Assembly: GCA_030141585.1 (NCBI GenBank)
Contig: JAQIFP010000035.1
Location: 1-56,808 of the forward strand
Length of the DNA stretch: 56,808 bases
Source: Ophryocystis elektroscirrha
Lineage: Eukaryota > Apicomplexa > Conoidasida > Neogregarinorida > Ophryocystidae
Reading direction: 5' to 3'
Shown here piece by piece: positions 11,201-23,862 of the stretch (positions are counted from its first letter, which is position 1; every line of letters starts with the position of its first letter). The notes below the pieces were generated by a model, which was not told where the DNA came from, searched no databases, and was given only the letters and a program-made list of their open reading frames with translations. The position numbers and the translations under genes were made by a program.

Positions 11201-14200
11201 CAAAAATTGCATATCTGTACGGAGAACTTTCAAATTCCGTTATTAAACAAGTAAGCAAATATTTGCTGTATAAGAAATTAATTAATATATTATGTCCTAT
11301 CACATACACATGATAACGGATATGATAATAGTTGCCTAAGTGAGACATGTCTGTTTTAAATATTGAGATCGGATCAATAAAAACTCCTGAAAGTATTCCA
11401 AACTAAAAAAAAAAAAATAAAAAATAAAAAGTTTCTCACAGGCAAATTTATATCTAATAATATGAACTGTTTCTTTTTATGATTTTCTGTTAAATCCAAT
11501 ACTTCAACAGTTGAAAAAAAAAATTTGTTGTTTTGATCACATATTAGTACCAAAACGACAGTGTTTTTAGAAGTTTCACACCATATATAATAACCAAGCT
11601 TATAATTAGCGTCCTATATACTGTTCGTAAAAGTTTAAGAAAATTACTTTTGACCAGTAGAAAGAGCGAAACTGGTATTGGCTTCCTATCCAAACATTTT
11701 TCACATTGCTTAGAAAACGCTTTTCTTTGTAGCAATAATTCTCTAAACCTTGGTGTTGCTCTATAAAATCATACATAAATATTTGTTTCATTACCAGAAA
11801 AGTTTAACTGTTTTTTATAAATAGGTTCCAACCGCTGAGATCCCATCAATCTATTTTCAACGTTTTCCGATACTGCATAGTATTTATAATTAAATATATA
11901 CATGTATACAACTATTATTATAAATAATGACACTAGTATGCATTTTTTTTCTATTGTTAATATACTTTATTATCATTCACTACTTTGCTATATAATTCAT
12001 AATTTATATTATTACAATAATAATAATATATATACATATATATATATAATTGTAGTATTGAAAATTAGTTTTGAAAACATTATATTCAAATAGTTCTAGC
12101 AAATAGTTATCAAATATTATTTATTGGTTATAAACAATACTTTGATGTACATCAAAGTGTTAATCTAGCAAACAATTTACATGATTTTCTCCTTTTGTAA
12201 ATATTATGGTAATAGATCCTTAAAGCAGAAAGGCTTTGCGTTACATGGTGTACAATTATATTATGGGGACTTCCAAAAAAATGTAGGGACAAAGGATGCT
12301 CAATCCAATTACAGCTACTTAGATCAACTTTCCATAAAGGCTGAATGGTCCAAATAAAACTATTAACTCTGGTATTAATGCGTTCTCCAACTTTAAAAGT
12401 AACTTTGTGGGGCGGACACAAGCGGTAGCCACATAGAGTAAAACTACAATCGTAAATAGCTAAGATAGGAGTATCGGAAAAAGAATCTGGTGCGTATTTG
12501 GAGGTTGTATGTGGAAGTTCTCTGGAATCTACAGCATTTCCGCATGGACGACAAGGGTCGTGTAAATTGAGTTTATTTATCAGATGATTAGTCATATTTG
12601 GTTTTTTTAAACTAGGGGGAGTATATGTAAATCTATCACTTGTATTATAGACAAACAAATGAATTGGTTTGTGAATAAGATTTATAGAATCTGCTGAAAG
12701 ATTTTCACTGTCAAATGAACGGCTTGTGTCTATAAAATAAAGTGTGTGGTTTATTTGGTTTGTTTCTGTTTTCAATTCTTTGATTACGTCCTACATTTAT
12801 AAACATCTTTAATTTAGAGAGTAAATATAAAATTATTTATACATTGTTTACATAAAAATTATTTTTAATAAAATAAACATTTGAGTAATTTTGCATATCT
12901 ATTAATGTGACTATATTGATACAAATCATATATATATATATATATATATATAAGTTAAGTTATTTAAAATACCTTGAAAGGTTGAGATAGATATTTATGA
13001 TACTCTTTATTTTCATCAGCATCATCATAAGATTTATCCAATAATTGTAATGTGACACAAAGCATAGTATTTGTGTACCATGTTACTGGCAAACATCCAA
13101 CGCAAAACTTGTCTTGAGCTTTAAAATATTGCCATTCTTCTGTCCTCAAACTATAAAGTGCAATTCCGGATTGAGAAGTTACCAAAATATTTTCGTATCT
13201 TGCATTAGCCGTTGCTATTCTAATAGGCCAGTCAAGGCTTTTAGTAAACATATTTTGAGGAAAAGAGACTTTAATGAAATCATACGACTTACAGTTCCAA
13301 GAATTGGGACTCAACAGTAATAAATCTTCTGCGCCAATGAATACTCTACAATAATTTAGAACAAAAATGTCTGATTTTTAAATTTGAAAAGTAAATAAGT
13401 ACGGATTTTTACAATACAAGTTCTTATTTACAAACTATATGTTACTCTGTGATGCTTATCAATAAAAAAATTATTATAAATAGACATAGAACTAGGAGTT
13501 TCTGTAATAATTATTCAAAATTACTTCTTTTAAAATCAATGTAGTGCCACAATCAAATAAGTCTATTTTAGAGTATTTATTTATTTAAAAGTGCGCAAAA
13601 TTGAATCGTTCTATATTTTTGTGTATCTGTTTTTATCTACAAGTATATGCTTAAACTTCTTGAATTCAAATTATAAATGATAACTACAATAATAATTTAC
13701 TTTGTCGAATAATGGCCAAAAGGAGCTCCAAAAGTAGCTGTTGTACCACCACGAACAACTGAATCTCTATAATATGGAATAGTTATCAGGTTTTTATTGC
13801 TAGAGAGTATTGCTAACTGCAAATCCATACAAATCCATTCTAAACTGCATATGTCTTTAGAATTAGCACCCTCTTTTTTACTTTGCAAAATAGATTTACC
13901 TAAAAATGATATATAAATTTACTCACATTATATTTTCACATAAAATATACAAACGTAACTAAAATTAGTATAATTTTGGCATTTAGCAAATATTTTATAG
14001 TTTTTGATAACTCTAGTTTCGAGTTTGTTAAACAAAAATAATTTTGAAAAATTTGTTTAAAAATAACATGAATACTTTTACCGGCATAATCATAAACTTC
14101 AAAATCTTTATTGTAACGAACTGCAACCACTTCGCCATCTAAAGACCAATGAAGGGATAGAGGGACATTATTTAAGTTAATATTGATGTAGGGGGATTTA

Positions 14201-15390
14201 ATTTGGTCAACTTGCAGTAATTCCAAAGTATCTTGGTTACTCAATAAAGCAATCATTCTTCGAGAACGGTTAAATGCAAGCTGTGTAACAAAAGAATTAC
14301 TGAGTCGCAAACCTATCGATTTAGTATAAAGCCAACTTGTCTCATAAAACATGTCTTTGAAAGGACTAGACCATGCCAATACTACTGCTAAACCTGATCT
14401 AAATACTACTCCTAGTAATCCCAGTGATTCATTCAACTCAATTAACTTGACTCCTGTATCTCTAAGTAGCAGAGGTTCCCATTTTTCGTGCGAAGAATCG
14501 TATTTAATAAAAGGTTCTGATTCTATATCTTTATTTCTATTGTAAGAGTACACGTCATTAAGCATTAGCTTTCCTTCATCTGAAGCGTTCTGGAGTTGTA
14601 AGTGAGATTGCACAAAAGTAGCGTTGGTATTGGATACAGAGATTTTGTTAGTGCGATCAATTAGAGCAAAGTAATCAAAATCCACTATTCCATCCAATTC
14701 AGAGAAATCAGAAATGTGTGTAGATAAGACATAATTCATATTAGCACATCCAAAGAGAATATGATTACAACTTACAGCCAATGATGAAATAGGAAAAGGG
14801 AATGTTAAAACAGAATCAAATCTAATGGAAACTTTATTAAATGCTTTTTCTTCCATAAATAACATATCACTTGTCAATTCTTCATCAAAAAAAAATGATG
14901 CTTTAGTTTTTGTTGGTGATAACATTGGTGGCTTTTCTTTATTGTAATTTATTATGGAGCTATCCAATGATGCCATTGCCTTCTTCCCAACATATACCAC
15001 TCTACATGGAAGTGATTTAGTTCTTGTTTTTATACGGCTAAACTCGTACTCTTCATTTTCCATATACAATCCTTCGCCGGATGTTTTTCGTTGTATGTGG
15101 GTAATACAATAAGTAATAATAGTGTCATCAAGCTTGGTATGGGCATATAAATATTTTGAGTTGTAATCCCAATATGCTTTGTTAGCATGTGCTGGATAAT
15201 CAGGGGGTCTTTCATAATAACCAAGTTTATGCAAGTAAGGAGTACTACTATAAATATAAATAGAATAGTCACATAATATTGCAGTAAATTTACCACATAA
15301 AGATGTTTTGATGTAAAAGAAATCACTATTTAAATCTTTCTCATTAATAATGTTTTTATAACTTGATGCAAACCCAGTGCTTAAAGCCAT
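8214..15390 (-). CDS. RIC1: RIC1 homologue (RAB6/Ypt6 GEF subunit) with a large Lys/Glu-rich insertion
   Basis: Eight exons join in phase to 2009 residues: 14082-15390, 13701-13899, 12973-13345, 12181-12790, 11795-11872, 11648-11760, 11440-11598 and 8214-11402. The N-terminal half has beta-propeller-like blocks characteristic of RIC1, such as YIYSSTPYLHKLGYYERP and SLDWPIRIATANARYENILV. The C-terminal RIC1 solenoid is recognisable in AEDIFYDCVNYNYLNIASHF and the following FLLVLQNIF. RIC1 acts with RGP1 as exchange factor for Golgi RAB6. About 450 residues, starting near 1090, interrupt the solenoid. They begin with a pure KEE/KDKEE/KEKEE tract and continue as basic low-complexity sequence, where human RIC1 has only a short loop. 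No RGP1 is seen in the window. Confidence 0.9.
10376..10975 (-). repeat. Coding tandem repeat (15-bp and 30-bp units) in RIC1
   Basis: On the minus strand this stretch encodes a run of EEKDK pentads (about 10605-10690) and EEKEKEEKKK decads (about 10690-10830), flanked by less regular Lys/Glu sequence. Units are multiples of three, so frame is kept. The opposite strand shows long Phe/Ser frames that are only the complement of this repeat. Confidence 0.9.
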
Positions 15391-15650
15391 TTAAATATAA
15401 AAAAAGCAATTCGAAACATTTTTCTAATGTTGCCTTATCAATATAAAAAAAATACAAACTGTTAAATTTAAAGGTATTTTTTGTGCCAAAATAAGCAAAA
15501 AAAATGCAACCCTTTGACTTTTTGCTTATTAATCTCCTGTTTTAAAACAAAAAAGATCGTGTATATATAACAACTAGATTTGTTTGCAAGATAATTATAA
15601 TAAACTCTGCATTTATAAGTATATAGTTAAATTATACATATAGGGCTATT
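15391..15650. other. Intergenic region between LSM8 stop and RIC1 start
   Basis: Both flanking genes are on the minus strand. The 260-bp gap must contain the LSM8 3' untranslated region and the RIC1 promoter. It is AT-rich with A-runs, and I see nothing else. Confidence 0.5.
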
Positions 15651-15870
15651 TTATAACTGGATTAGATACAAGTTTTCTTGAAAACTCAAAATATTTGTTG
15701 TTTTGAATGAGTAATCTAGGAAAATGTTATAAATAATATTTTTTACTGGAGGAAACGGAGCTGCCGTTATATTGGCAAAATCTAAAGTATCATCAATTTC
15801 TTGGTCGATTTCTGCAACTGCGACCCTAAATATAAAGGTATGAAAAGTGAAACTAATTTATGATAATAGT

Positions 15871-15924
<54 letters not shown>

Positions 15925-16284
15925 TATATACGTTTTGAACCATTTGAAAGCGTCCTAAGTTTTCAATATTTAATATAATAGCTATATATATGCATATATA
16001 TAATTATACACATAATATAAACAATAAATATTAATAAAATATTTATGACTTACACAGAGTCTCCTCTAATCATATAAAGTCCCAAATTGACAAATTCAAC
16101 TCTAGCTTCTTCGCAAAAGACGCGTTCCTGGCATTGCGCAAGAACAACATTCACAACTTGATCAAATGATTTTAAAATTCCGGCAAAAAATCTGCCGTCC
16201 CCTGTTATAACAAGAACCTTATCTATGAAGCAATGATTTCGCTATGTATTTACGATCAATATAACTTTCCAAAATTGTAGTCAT
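15651..16284 (-). CDS. LSM8: U6 snRNA-associated Sm-like protein LSm8
   Basis: Exons 16254-16284, 16054-16222 and 15651-15825 join to 124 residues. The order MTTILESYI, VLVITGDGRFFAGILKSFDQ, ERVF, GLYMIRGDSV and VAEIDQEIDDTLDF matches LSm8, which closes the nuclear LSm2-8 ring on U6 snRNA. Sm1 (with the GDGR turn and LKSFDQ) and Sm2 (MIRGDSV) are complete. The first coding exon is only 31 nt and is followed by a 31-nt intron; without splicing, the frame hits a stop at once. The C-terminal tail is about 28 residues longer than the usual 96-residue protein. Those last residues could instead be a misread intron starting at GTAAAAAAT. It is transcribed away from the V-ATPase gene across a 498-bp divergent spacer. 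Confidence 0.92.
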
Positions 16285-16782
16285 TTCTAGGCAAAGTGCT
16301 AGGAATATATTTAAAATTTAATTTTTAAGGTTTTCGCGTATAATCTAATAAAAAAAAAGTATTCAGTGATATGTTGACCCCTTCTACTCACGATGCTTTT
16401 AGATAAAGAAAACTGTTGATTAATAATTACTAGTTAGCTAATTCAAAATAACTATTTTTTCAAGCATATGTACAATATTAAAAAAAAAAAAAACTTTGTG
16501 ACTAAATATTCAATCACTTATTGAATAAATATTTTTGCTACGTATTGAGAAACTGTTATTATAAATTTATTAGAGCATTTCTTTTTTAGTCTATCTACGT
16601 GATTAATAATATATAATAAATATAAGGTAAAAAAAAAAAGAAAAGACAGTTAAAAGAAAAAAATACACTTAAAAAAAATAATACTGTTAAAGAAAAAAAT
16701 AGACACTCTAAGAAAAAAAAAAAAGAAGAAAGAAAACTACCCATTGAATCAGATTGCTTGACTAATTTGCAATTTACTGCAA
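16285..16782. promoter_or_regulatory. Divergent spacer between LSM8 and V-ATPase E
   Basis: This 498-bp spacer lies between the LSM8 start (minus) and the V-ATPase E start (plus), so it should contain both promoters. It is AT-rich with A-runs of 9-12 nt. No specific element is recognisable. Confidence 0.4.
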
Positions 16783-17655
16783 ATGCCACTTGTAAGTGTA
16801 TAATTTTTATTCATTATTTAGACAGAAGATGAAGCCAACGCCCGTGTTGATAACATGGTTCAATATATATTGAATGAAGCGTATGAGGAGGCTAAAAAAA
16901 TTGAAAAAAAAACTGAAGAAGAAGCAGCTATACAAGAAAATCTTTTAATAGAAAAAGGGAAAGCTGAAATATTAGAAAAGTTAGAATTAGATGCTCGGGA
17001 ACACAACAAAAATAAATTTATGTAAAATATATTTCTTTTTTTTTTTTTATCATTAGTGAGATCTCTGATGCTAGACATGCCCAAAAATTGAAAAGATTGG
17101 AGTCGGAAGCCGGATTACTTAGAGATGTCCAAAAACGTATTGTTGATAAACTTGAGTCCATAGTAAAGAATGTACCTGAATATCAAGCACTATGTACAAA
17201 ATTAATATTTGAAGTAGAAAAAAAAAAAAAAAAAAAAAACGGTTCTTAGGGAATGCAGTTATTGAATGAAAAATTCTACTTTATTCGTGTACGGCCAGAA
17301 GATGTAAACGTTATAAAACCGTGTCTTATTAACGCTAAAAAGTTATACGAAGACTATGCTAAAGTCTCCGTTGAGTTAAGTTTAGATACCAAAGTAAAAC
17401 AAAAAAAATATACGTATACACCCTATAGCAATTTTTACCAACCGGACAAAAAAAAAATGATAACGATCGAAGTGATACTATTACTTGGTAAAGAAAGTAC
17501 TTTTTTTTTTTATTTCTTCTTTCAGCATAGGGGGAGTTATGATTTTAACTTTAGATGAAAAAACAAGTGTAAATAACACCTTAGATAAACGTATAGATCT
17601 TGCGACAGAGAAATTTATGCCCTATGTACGAGCTTCACTTTTTAATAAGGTCTAA
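16783..17655 (+). CDS. ATP6V1E: V-type proton ATPase subunit E
   Basis: Five exons (16783-16791, 16822-17021, 17057-17213, 17250-17487, 17531-17655) give 242 residues against about 226 for the family. Subunit E is part of the peripheral stalk of the V1 sector. The N-terminal half is the expected long charged helix (DNMVQYILNEAYEEAKKIEK onward). The C-terminal globular part carries FIRVRPEDVNVIKPCL, GGVMILTLDEKTSVNNTLDK and a final KFMPYVRASLF. The first coding exon holds only ATG-CCA-CTT. The third intron (17214-17249) is GTAG, 22 A and CGGTTCTTAG. The last intron acceptor was placed at 17530 because the nearer AG would give an immediate stop. The stop overlaps the convergent neighbour by 14 bp. 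Confidence 0.93.
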
Positions 17656-18569
17656 AAGTAGCGGGGCGGCACAGATCCGCTTCAAAGTGATTAACGGATT
17701 TTCCAATTAAAAACTTATTTGAAACTCTTTCAGTCATTGGGAAATCTTTAGTTGTTGTATCTTTATCTTGGTTTAAAAGGGTTAACTTTAATAAAGGCAG
17801 CTTTGTTTGATTTGTATGACTTCTGAAAAAAAAAAAAAAAAGATTTGTTTTTATTTAATTATTCTAATTATGAATTACTTGATTGACGATTGATGTACTG
17901 GAAGAGGCATGTAGACAGATTCATTGTCAAAATCTTCTGAGGAATAACGCTGGTAACGGGGAGTTAAAGTGGAGACAATTTGAGTTGCGAATTCTTTGCT
18001 GTGATGCAGGATTTGCTCTGAAAAGTTTTTCTTTTCTTCTTTTGGATATTCTGTATCGTGGGAGGGAGTTCCAGACATTGAAATATTCTGAAAAAAAAAG
18101 TGAATAAAATAATTATTCTAACCGATGTTGATACCAATGCTCTGTTTGAAGTATTGGAAGGCAATTCAACTTCTTTTTCTTGACTGAATGCTTCAACAAA
18201 TGTTTTACTTTTTAATGAAACTGGAGATTTTTTTTGAGATCCAAAATATGAGTCGAACTCACTCGAAGATATATCAAAATAAGACTTAATTGATTCATTC
18301 GAGTCATCAATTATAACTCTATCAGACTTATCATCAACATCTTCAATAAAAAGTTCACTTATTTCAGAAGGAATACGTTTCGGTTTGACAATATTTTGAG
18401 AAGAAACATCGTCGCAATAGTCCGATTTAATTGGATTTGGTTTTCTGAGAAGAGAATAAAAACAGCGATTTCCCATTTTTCTATTGTTTCTTATTAAATG
18501 CTTTAACGCGACTAAAACAAAATCCTTGTATGGGGACTCAAACTTAATCCATATAAAACAAAGCCGCAT
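17642..18569 (-). CDS. Unrecognised 278-residue protein
   Basis: Exons 18123-18569, 17879-18087 and 17642-17822 join in phase (introns of 35 and 56 nt) and end at TAA. The sequence is rich in Ser, Asp and Glu (for example SELFIEDVDDKSDR and SSSEFDSYFGSQKK), with no membrane segment, signal peptide or motif I recognise. An internal start at MGNRCFYS, about 30 residues in, would give a Gly-2 and an early Cys, as in acylated proteins; that is speculative. Its last 14 bp overlap the end of the V-ATPase E coding region on the other strand. It starts 337 bp from the divergent PH-like gene. Confidence 0.6.
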
Positions 18570-18906
18570 TTACAAACTTTTTTTTTTTTTTATATTTCTT
18601 AAAAACTCTTAAAAACGCTATAGACAACATATTACTATTGATATTATAAAAATGTATCAATATTTATTTTAATACCAGAAGCTTTTTTTTTTCGGCTATA
18701 TTTATTTTATAAATAACGAAATAATATATATAAACTTGATTTATATATTTACGCTTTTATTATAATAAACTACAAACTTAAAACAAAATATATTTATTTT
18801 TAGCATTATACAGGTAGTAATATAATATTTTTATGCAACAATAAAAGAATTTTAATGACCACAATTTGTGCAAAAAAAAAATGATGTGGCTTTTTTTTTT
18901 TTAAAC
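18570..18906. promoter_or_regulatory. Divergent spacer
   Basis: A 337-bp AT-rich spacer between two outward-facing genes, presumably carrying both promoters. It holds T- and A-runs of about 10 nt and nothing else I can name. Confidence 0.4.
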
Positions 18907-20125
18907 ATGTTGCCCTGGTGTTGTTGTCAAGAAAGCAACCTTTCAGGAGTAGATGAATATGTCGCTTCGACGGCAGAACCTATTGGTTTCTCATGTGTGG
19001 AAGACGAACTTATATCTGAGGATAACGAAACTGTTTTCATGAATATGTCGTTCCCGAAAACTGTAAAAAACAAAAAAAAAGAAAATATTTTAGATTATGT
19101 TTCAAGAAAAAAGTGAAAATAAAGACCTCCAATCTATTCCCTCTAGTCAATTAAGTGAAAAAGACCGTCTTAATCTAAAAAGATATGTACAAGCTTTTGC
19201 TAAAGTAATCTATACAAAAAAAAAAAAAAAAAATAAAAAATCTTTATAAATTAAAAAACGTTAGCAAATGTGCAGTAATTGATTCAAAAAATGAGTCCGA
19301 TTAATAAAATTTAATAATATTAATAAAATTGATAACTATATACATATACGATTATAACACGTATGTATAAGACATATATTAAATATATACATTATGTATA
19401 TTCTTTAATGTATATTAAAAAAAAAAAGTAAAAGCTACGTTTTTTTTATATCCCCACATATACCGAAAATGATATATTAGTGATGCTTATACTTACGTTT
19501 GAGTCGAGTTGAATCTATTGGTTCTATATTGTGTTATATTATTTATATTATTAAATGATTACAACATAACATAATATGAAATTACATTTTGCAAGGTAGC
19601 AATATCGTCAGGCATAACTCTATCCACATATGAACCAAAAAAAGTAGCTTTAAAAAGATTCTATCTTAATGAAGAACTTACAGTAAAAAAGTGGTTTTCG
19701 CAAATAATCTTTAGAACTTTACACTTGTATCAGTGAATATAGATGGCGAAACTGATTTCACTGATAAAAAAAGTTACAGTGTTCAGGAGGTAACAATTTT
19801 TTTTTTTTTTTTTTTTTTAGATAGTGAATATATATCGTGACAATTTGATACAAGAGATTTGGCCTACTTACCCTTTAAAGCTTCTTAAAGATTCTATTGT
19901 GTTTCAAACCAAAACACCTCCAAATTTAGCATTCATTTTTAGCACAAGATTTCAGCAAGATGAATTCTTTACTTGCATGAATATAATCAGGTAAAACTTC
20001 GTTCCTATTATTTCAATTAATCAGAATACTTTGAAATTATTAAGTACTAAAAAAAAAAAAAAAATTATTTTATATAATGTAATTGTATTTTTCGTATCAG
20101 AAAATCAGTTGATTCTGCTGACTAG
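18907..20125 (+). CDS. Small PH-like protein with N-terminal cysteine cluster
   Basis: Six exons (18907-19062, 19094-19204, 19596-19682, 19715-19789, 19821-19990, 20101-20125) join in phase to 207 residues with a TAG stop. The protein opens MLPWCCCQESNL, a cysteine cluster of the type that is often palmitoylated, but it lacks Gly-2 and so a classic myristoylation signal. Residues about 85-205 (LKRFYLNEEL, SVQEIVNIYRDNL, and FIFSTRFQQDEFFTCMNIIR near the end) have the pattern of a PH-type beta sandwich with a terminal helix. Apicomplexan IMC sub-compartment proteins share such an architecture, yet I do not see their specific motifs. Membrane attachment by acylation is an inference. The exon joins are strongly constrained because every unspliced frame stops quickly. 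Confidence 0.6.
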
Positions 20126-20621
20126 CGTTTTTGTTTCCTGACGTGTGTGACATCTTTTTTTGAAAAGTCCTATTGGTGTTTTTGTTTTTCTGTTAATGTT
20201 TTTTGGTATAATTTTAATTTATGTGAACTAGACATTCAAGCCGTATCTTTTTGTGATAACAAATACATGAGATATCGTTTTTGATGTTAAATCTAATAAC
20301 TTTTAAAACTTTTAGCATTTATTGAAACTTTCAGAAAAAAAAAGCTTTTGAAACTAAAAGTTTTTTTTTTTTTTTCTCATAATGATGAAACTTTGTTTTT
20401 TATGAAAGAAACAGCTGCAGAATGTTTAATAAACATTGAATTTTTTTGATTAAGTTAATATTATAATCAACTAAATACAAATATAAGTTATACATGTTTT
20501 ATCAAATATATTGATACATATATTCATAGGCTTTTTTATTGAAAAAAAAAAAATACGGTATATAAAAAAAAGTACATCATAACAAACTATCTAATATTTG
20601 CATGTAATTCCATCTTAGGAA
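20126..20621. other. Intergenic region upstream of GALE
   Basis: This 496-bp gap contains several A/T homopolymer runs and no frame I can support. It should contain the GALE promoter. Confidence 0.5.
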
Positions 20622-21584
20622 ATGGCACGTGAAAAAGAATATATTTTATGGTAAAATTCCAATTTAATTTCAATTTCATTTAGTACGGGAGGAGCTGGTT
20701 ATGTTGGCATCCATACTGCAGTAGAGCTTGATAAATGGGGTTTTGAAGTTATTATTATAGATGATTTCAGTAACTCGAAAGAGAAGCAAGTTAAAAGTCT
20801 ACAATCAATTACAAAAAAAGATATTATTTACTACAAAGTCGATATGAAAGCTGAAGAAAAATTATTTGAAATATTTCAAAAACACAAAATAATTGGAGTA
20901 ATTCATTTTGCAGGTAAACTTTTGAGGTAATTATGCGAATTGTAGCCTTCAAATCCGTTCCAGAATCAGTGAAATATCCTTTAAAGTACTATAAAAATAA
21001 TTTGCTTTCCTCTATTAATTTATTGAATGCAATGGAGCGATTTGGCGTCAAAACATTCCTATTTTCTTCTTCAGCCGCTGTATATAAACCTAAAAACGTA
21101 ATTTTTGTAACCCCTAAAAATTACCGATAATAATGATTACTAGTTACATGCAAATCTATTTTCATGTCTTTATATTTTATAGGCATAAACTGTACATATT
21201 ATAGCCCACATTTTTTAAGTATATTTTACCATGTTAAATATAGTGATTCATTATATAACTTATATATTAATAATATTATTGATTTCAAATAATGTTAATA
21301 TAAAACATATTGATATATATACACTGTAATTAACGGGTTCATATATTCTAAAGATAATCTATAAAATATTTACAATATGTATTTCAAATTATGTTTAAAT
21401 ATATATATATTTATTTATTGAATTTTATAAAGTAAATATATCTATTCGTATATTGAATATATATATATATATATATACATATATATATGTATGTAATATT
21501 TATCAATTTGTTTATACTCATATATATATATATATATATATACATATATATATGTATATAATATTTATCAATTTGTTTATACTC

Positions 21585-21617
<33 letters not shown>

Positions 21618-21650
21618 TATATGTATGTAATATTTATCAATTTGTTTATA

Positions 21651-21692
<42 letters not shown>

Positions 21693-21728
21693 TATATGTA
21701 TATAATATTTATCAATTTGTTTATACTC

Positions 21729-21759
<31 letters not shown>

Positions 21760-22812
21760 TATATGTATATAATATTTATCAATTTGTTTATACTCATATA
21801 TATATATATATACATATATATATGTATATAATATTTATCAATTTGTTTATACTCATATATATATATATATATACATATATATATGTATATAATATTTATC
21901 AATTTGTTTATACTCATATATATATATATACATATATATATGTATATAATATTTATCAATTTGTTTATACTCATATATATATATATATATATGTATATGG
22001 ATATATATATACAGATATACAGATACATATATATATATATACATATATTGTTACATTTTGAGTTAATATAAAGCACGTTATTTTGTAGACACCTTTAGTA
22101 GAAACAGACCCCACAAATCCAATAAATCCATATGGGCAAACAAAGCTGATGACCGAGCAAATATTGAAAGATATTTACTTTGCAGATCCTAAATTTCGAA
22201 TTATAATACTTCGGTATTTCAATCCCATTGGGACACACGCCTCAAAAGCATTTGGAGATTTCACCGATCAAGAAAACGTTCTTCCAGTTTTGAAAAGATG
22301 CGTAAATAACGGAAAAACATTTGAAGTATTTGGAGGAATGAACACACTTGATAAAACTGGTAAGCATATATATATATTGGTAATCTATAATATGTGGCAT
22401 TTTCCAGCTGTTAGATATATTTTTATTTTTTTTTTAATATATATATAATTGTAACATATAGATAACAATGTGCACATTTATAATTTATTATAAATAAATT
22501 ATAATTTTTAATAAATATATATATTACTATATTATTGGTATTAATTAAACTCAATAGCATATATATATTAAAAGATAAACTGTATATATATATACATATA
22601 TATATATATTATTTTAAAGTGATGCTTAATATGACTAGTTTATTTCAAAAATGTCATGAAAATATTCGGATATACATGCATGCATTAATCTAAATATTCA
22701 CCTTAATAAATTTGTATATGTGTAAGTATAATTATATAGGTTTATATACATATTCTATTTGCTTCAATATCTGTGACGATACGTGTATGTTTTTATCCAT
22801 GTATATCTTGAT

Positions 22813-22856
<44 letters not shown>

Positions 22857-23259
22857 TTGAGTAATACGAAAAACCAGTAGATTTGTCTAAATTATCATTG
22901 TTTCTAGGTGAAAGAGACTATGTACACGTAGAGGACATTGCAGAAGGTCATGTCGATGCATTAAAATATATACTAAAGAATGATGAAGGCATATGTGAAA
23001 CTTTCAACTTGGGTGCTGGAAAAAGCACCTCAGTTTTGCAATTAGTGAAAATATGTGAAAAAATACAAAATAAGCCAATTAATTACGAAATTGTTGGCTC
23101 CCGACCTGGAGATGCTTCTTTTGTAGTTGCAGACGTTTCTAAAGCTCATAAAAAAATTAAATGGAAAGCAAAAAGAACTATTGAGTAATTATTCACATGT
23201 TATTATGATTATCATGTAGAGCCGCTGTTGAAAGTCAATGGCTAGCTTCAGCAGTATGA
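20622..23259 (+). CDS. GALE: UDP-glucose 4-epimerase
   Basis: Six exons (20622-20650, 20684-20913, 20946-21097, 22089-22359, 22908-23184, 23220-23259) give 332 residues, close to the usual 338. The enzyme interconverts UDP-glucose and UDP-galactose with bound NAD in the cytosol. The Rossmann motif TGGAGYVG is at residues 11-18. The SSSAAVY segment carries the catalytic Ser, and the YxxxK pair is Y152/K156 (NPYGQTK). RYFNPIGTH and [17 protein letters not shown] are family blocks. The final 40-nt exon adds [13 protein letters not shown]; without that splice the protein ends early at a TAA. Intron 3 is 991 nt and full of a tandem repeat, while others are 32-35 nt. All catalytic residues are present, so activity is expected. 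A galactosylation pathway is implied but not otherwise visible here. Confidence 0.95.
21440..22050 (+). repeat. Tandem repeat (8 units of about 60-80 bp) in GALE intron 3
   Basis: Eight copies share the core ATTTATCAATTTGTTTATAC followed by a TA tract and a palindrome-like TACATATATATATGTA. Length differences lie in the TA tract. The whole array lies inside the 991-nt intron 21098-22088. The long frames on both strands are repeat artefacts. Confidence 0.9.
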
Positions 23260-23373
23260 AATATCATTTTACCTAAAAATTCGCTTTAAATTAACTCGGA
23301 AAGTTTTACTCAAAAACATACAAAAAAAATAACATAAATAATAACACAAAAAATATAGCAAAGAGTAATTACT

Positions 23374-23823
23374 TTAAAAAAACAAGTTGTTTCTTTCTTT
23401 TGCTGGAAACAGAGATTTTTTCAGAGCAGTTTTTTCAAGCTCTGCATTTTGAGATGAATTTGGCACTGTTTCTTTTTTACTGTACATTTTTAGCAAGCTG
23501 GGTTTCTGTTTTATAAGAGGCTGGAAGTTGTTAGATCTATTGATATCAGATGCTTTAGCAGGAGACTTTTTCTCAATCTGGACTTTAGATTTAATATCTT
23601 TAGTCATTTCAATCTTATTTGTTTTTATTAAAGGAATTAAAGGTGTAACTTTTTTTGTATTTATCGATATATTTGGAATGACTTTGTTTTCTGTACTTTT
23701 AACAGATGGACTTTGCTCATTTTTGGAGGGAACTGTACAGAATATCAATATATGATATTTAATTATATTTAAAACGATAAAACAATTATTTTAAAATATA
23801 ATGCTATTAATTATTTGAATAAT

Positions 23824-23862
<39 letters not shown>

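Noticed and set aside
21411..22076. Long open frames on both strands encoding Ile/Tyr/Cys repeats (also at 28939-29397, 34152-34813, 40165-40500, 44845-45258, 47018-47381 and 50194-50603)
   Set aside because: They are read-through of TA-type microsatellites whose unit length avoids stops. They lie inside introns of real genes and occur on both strands at once.
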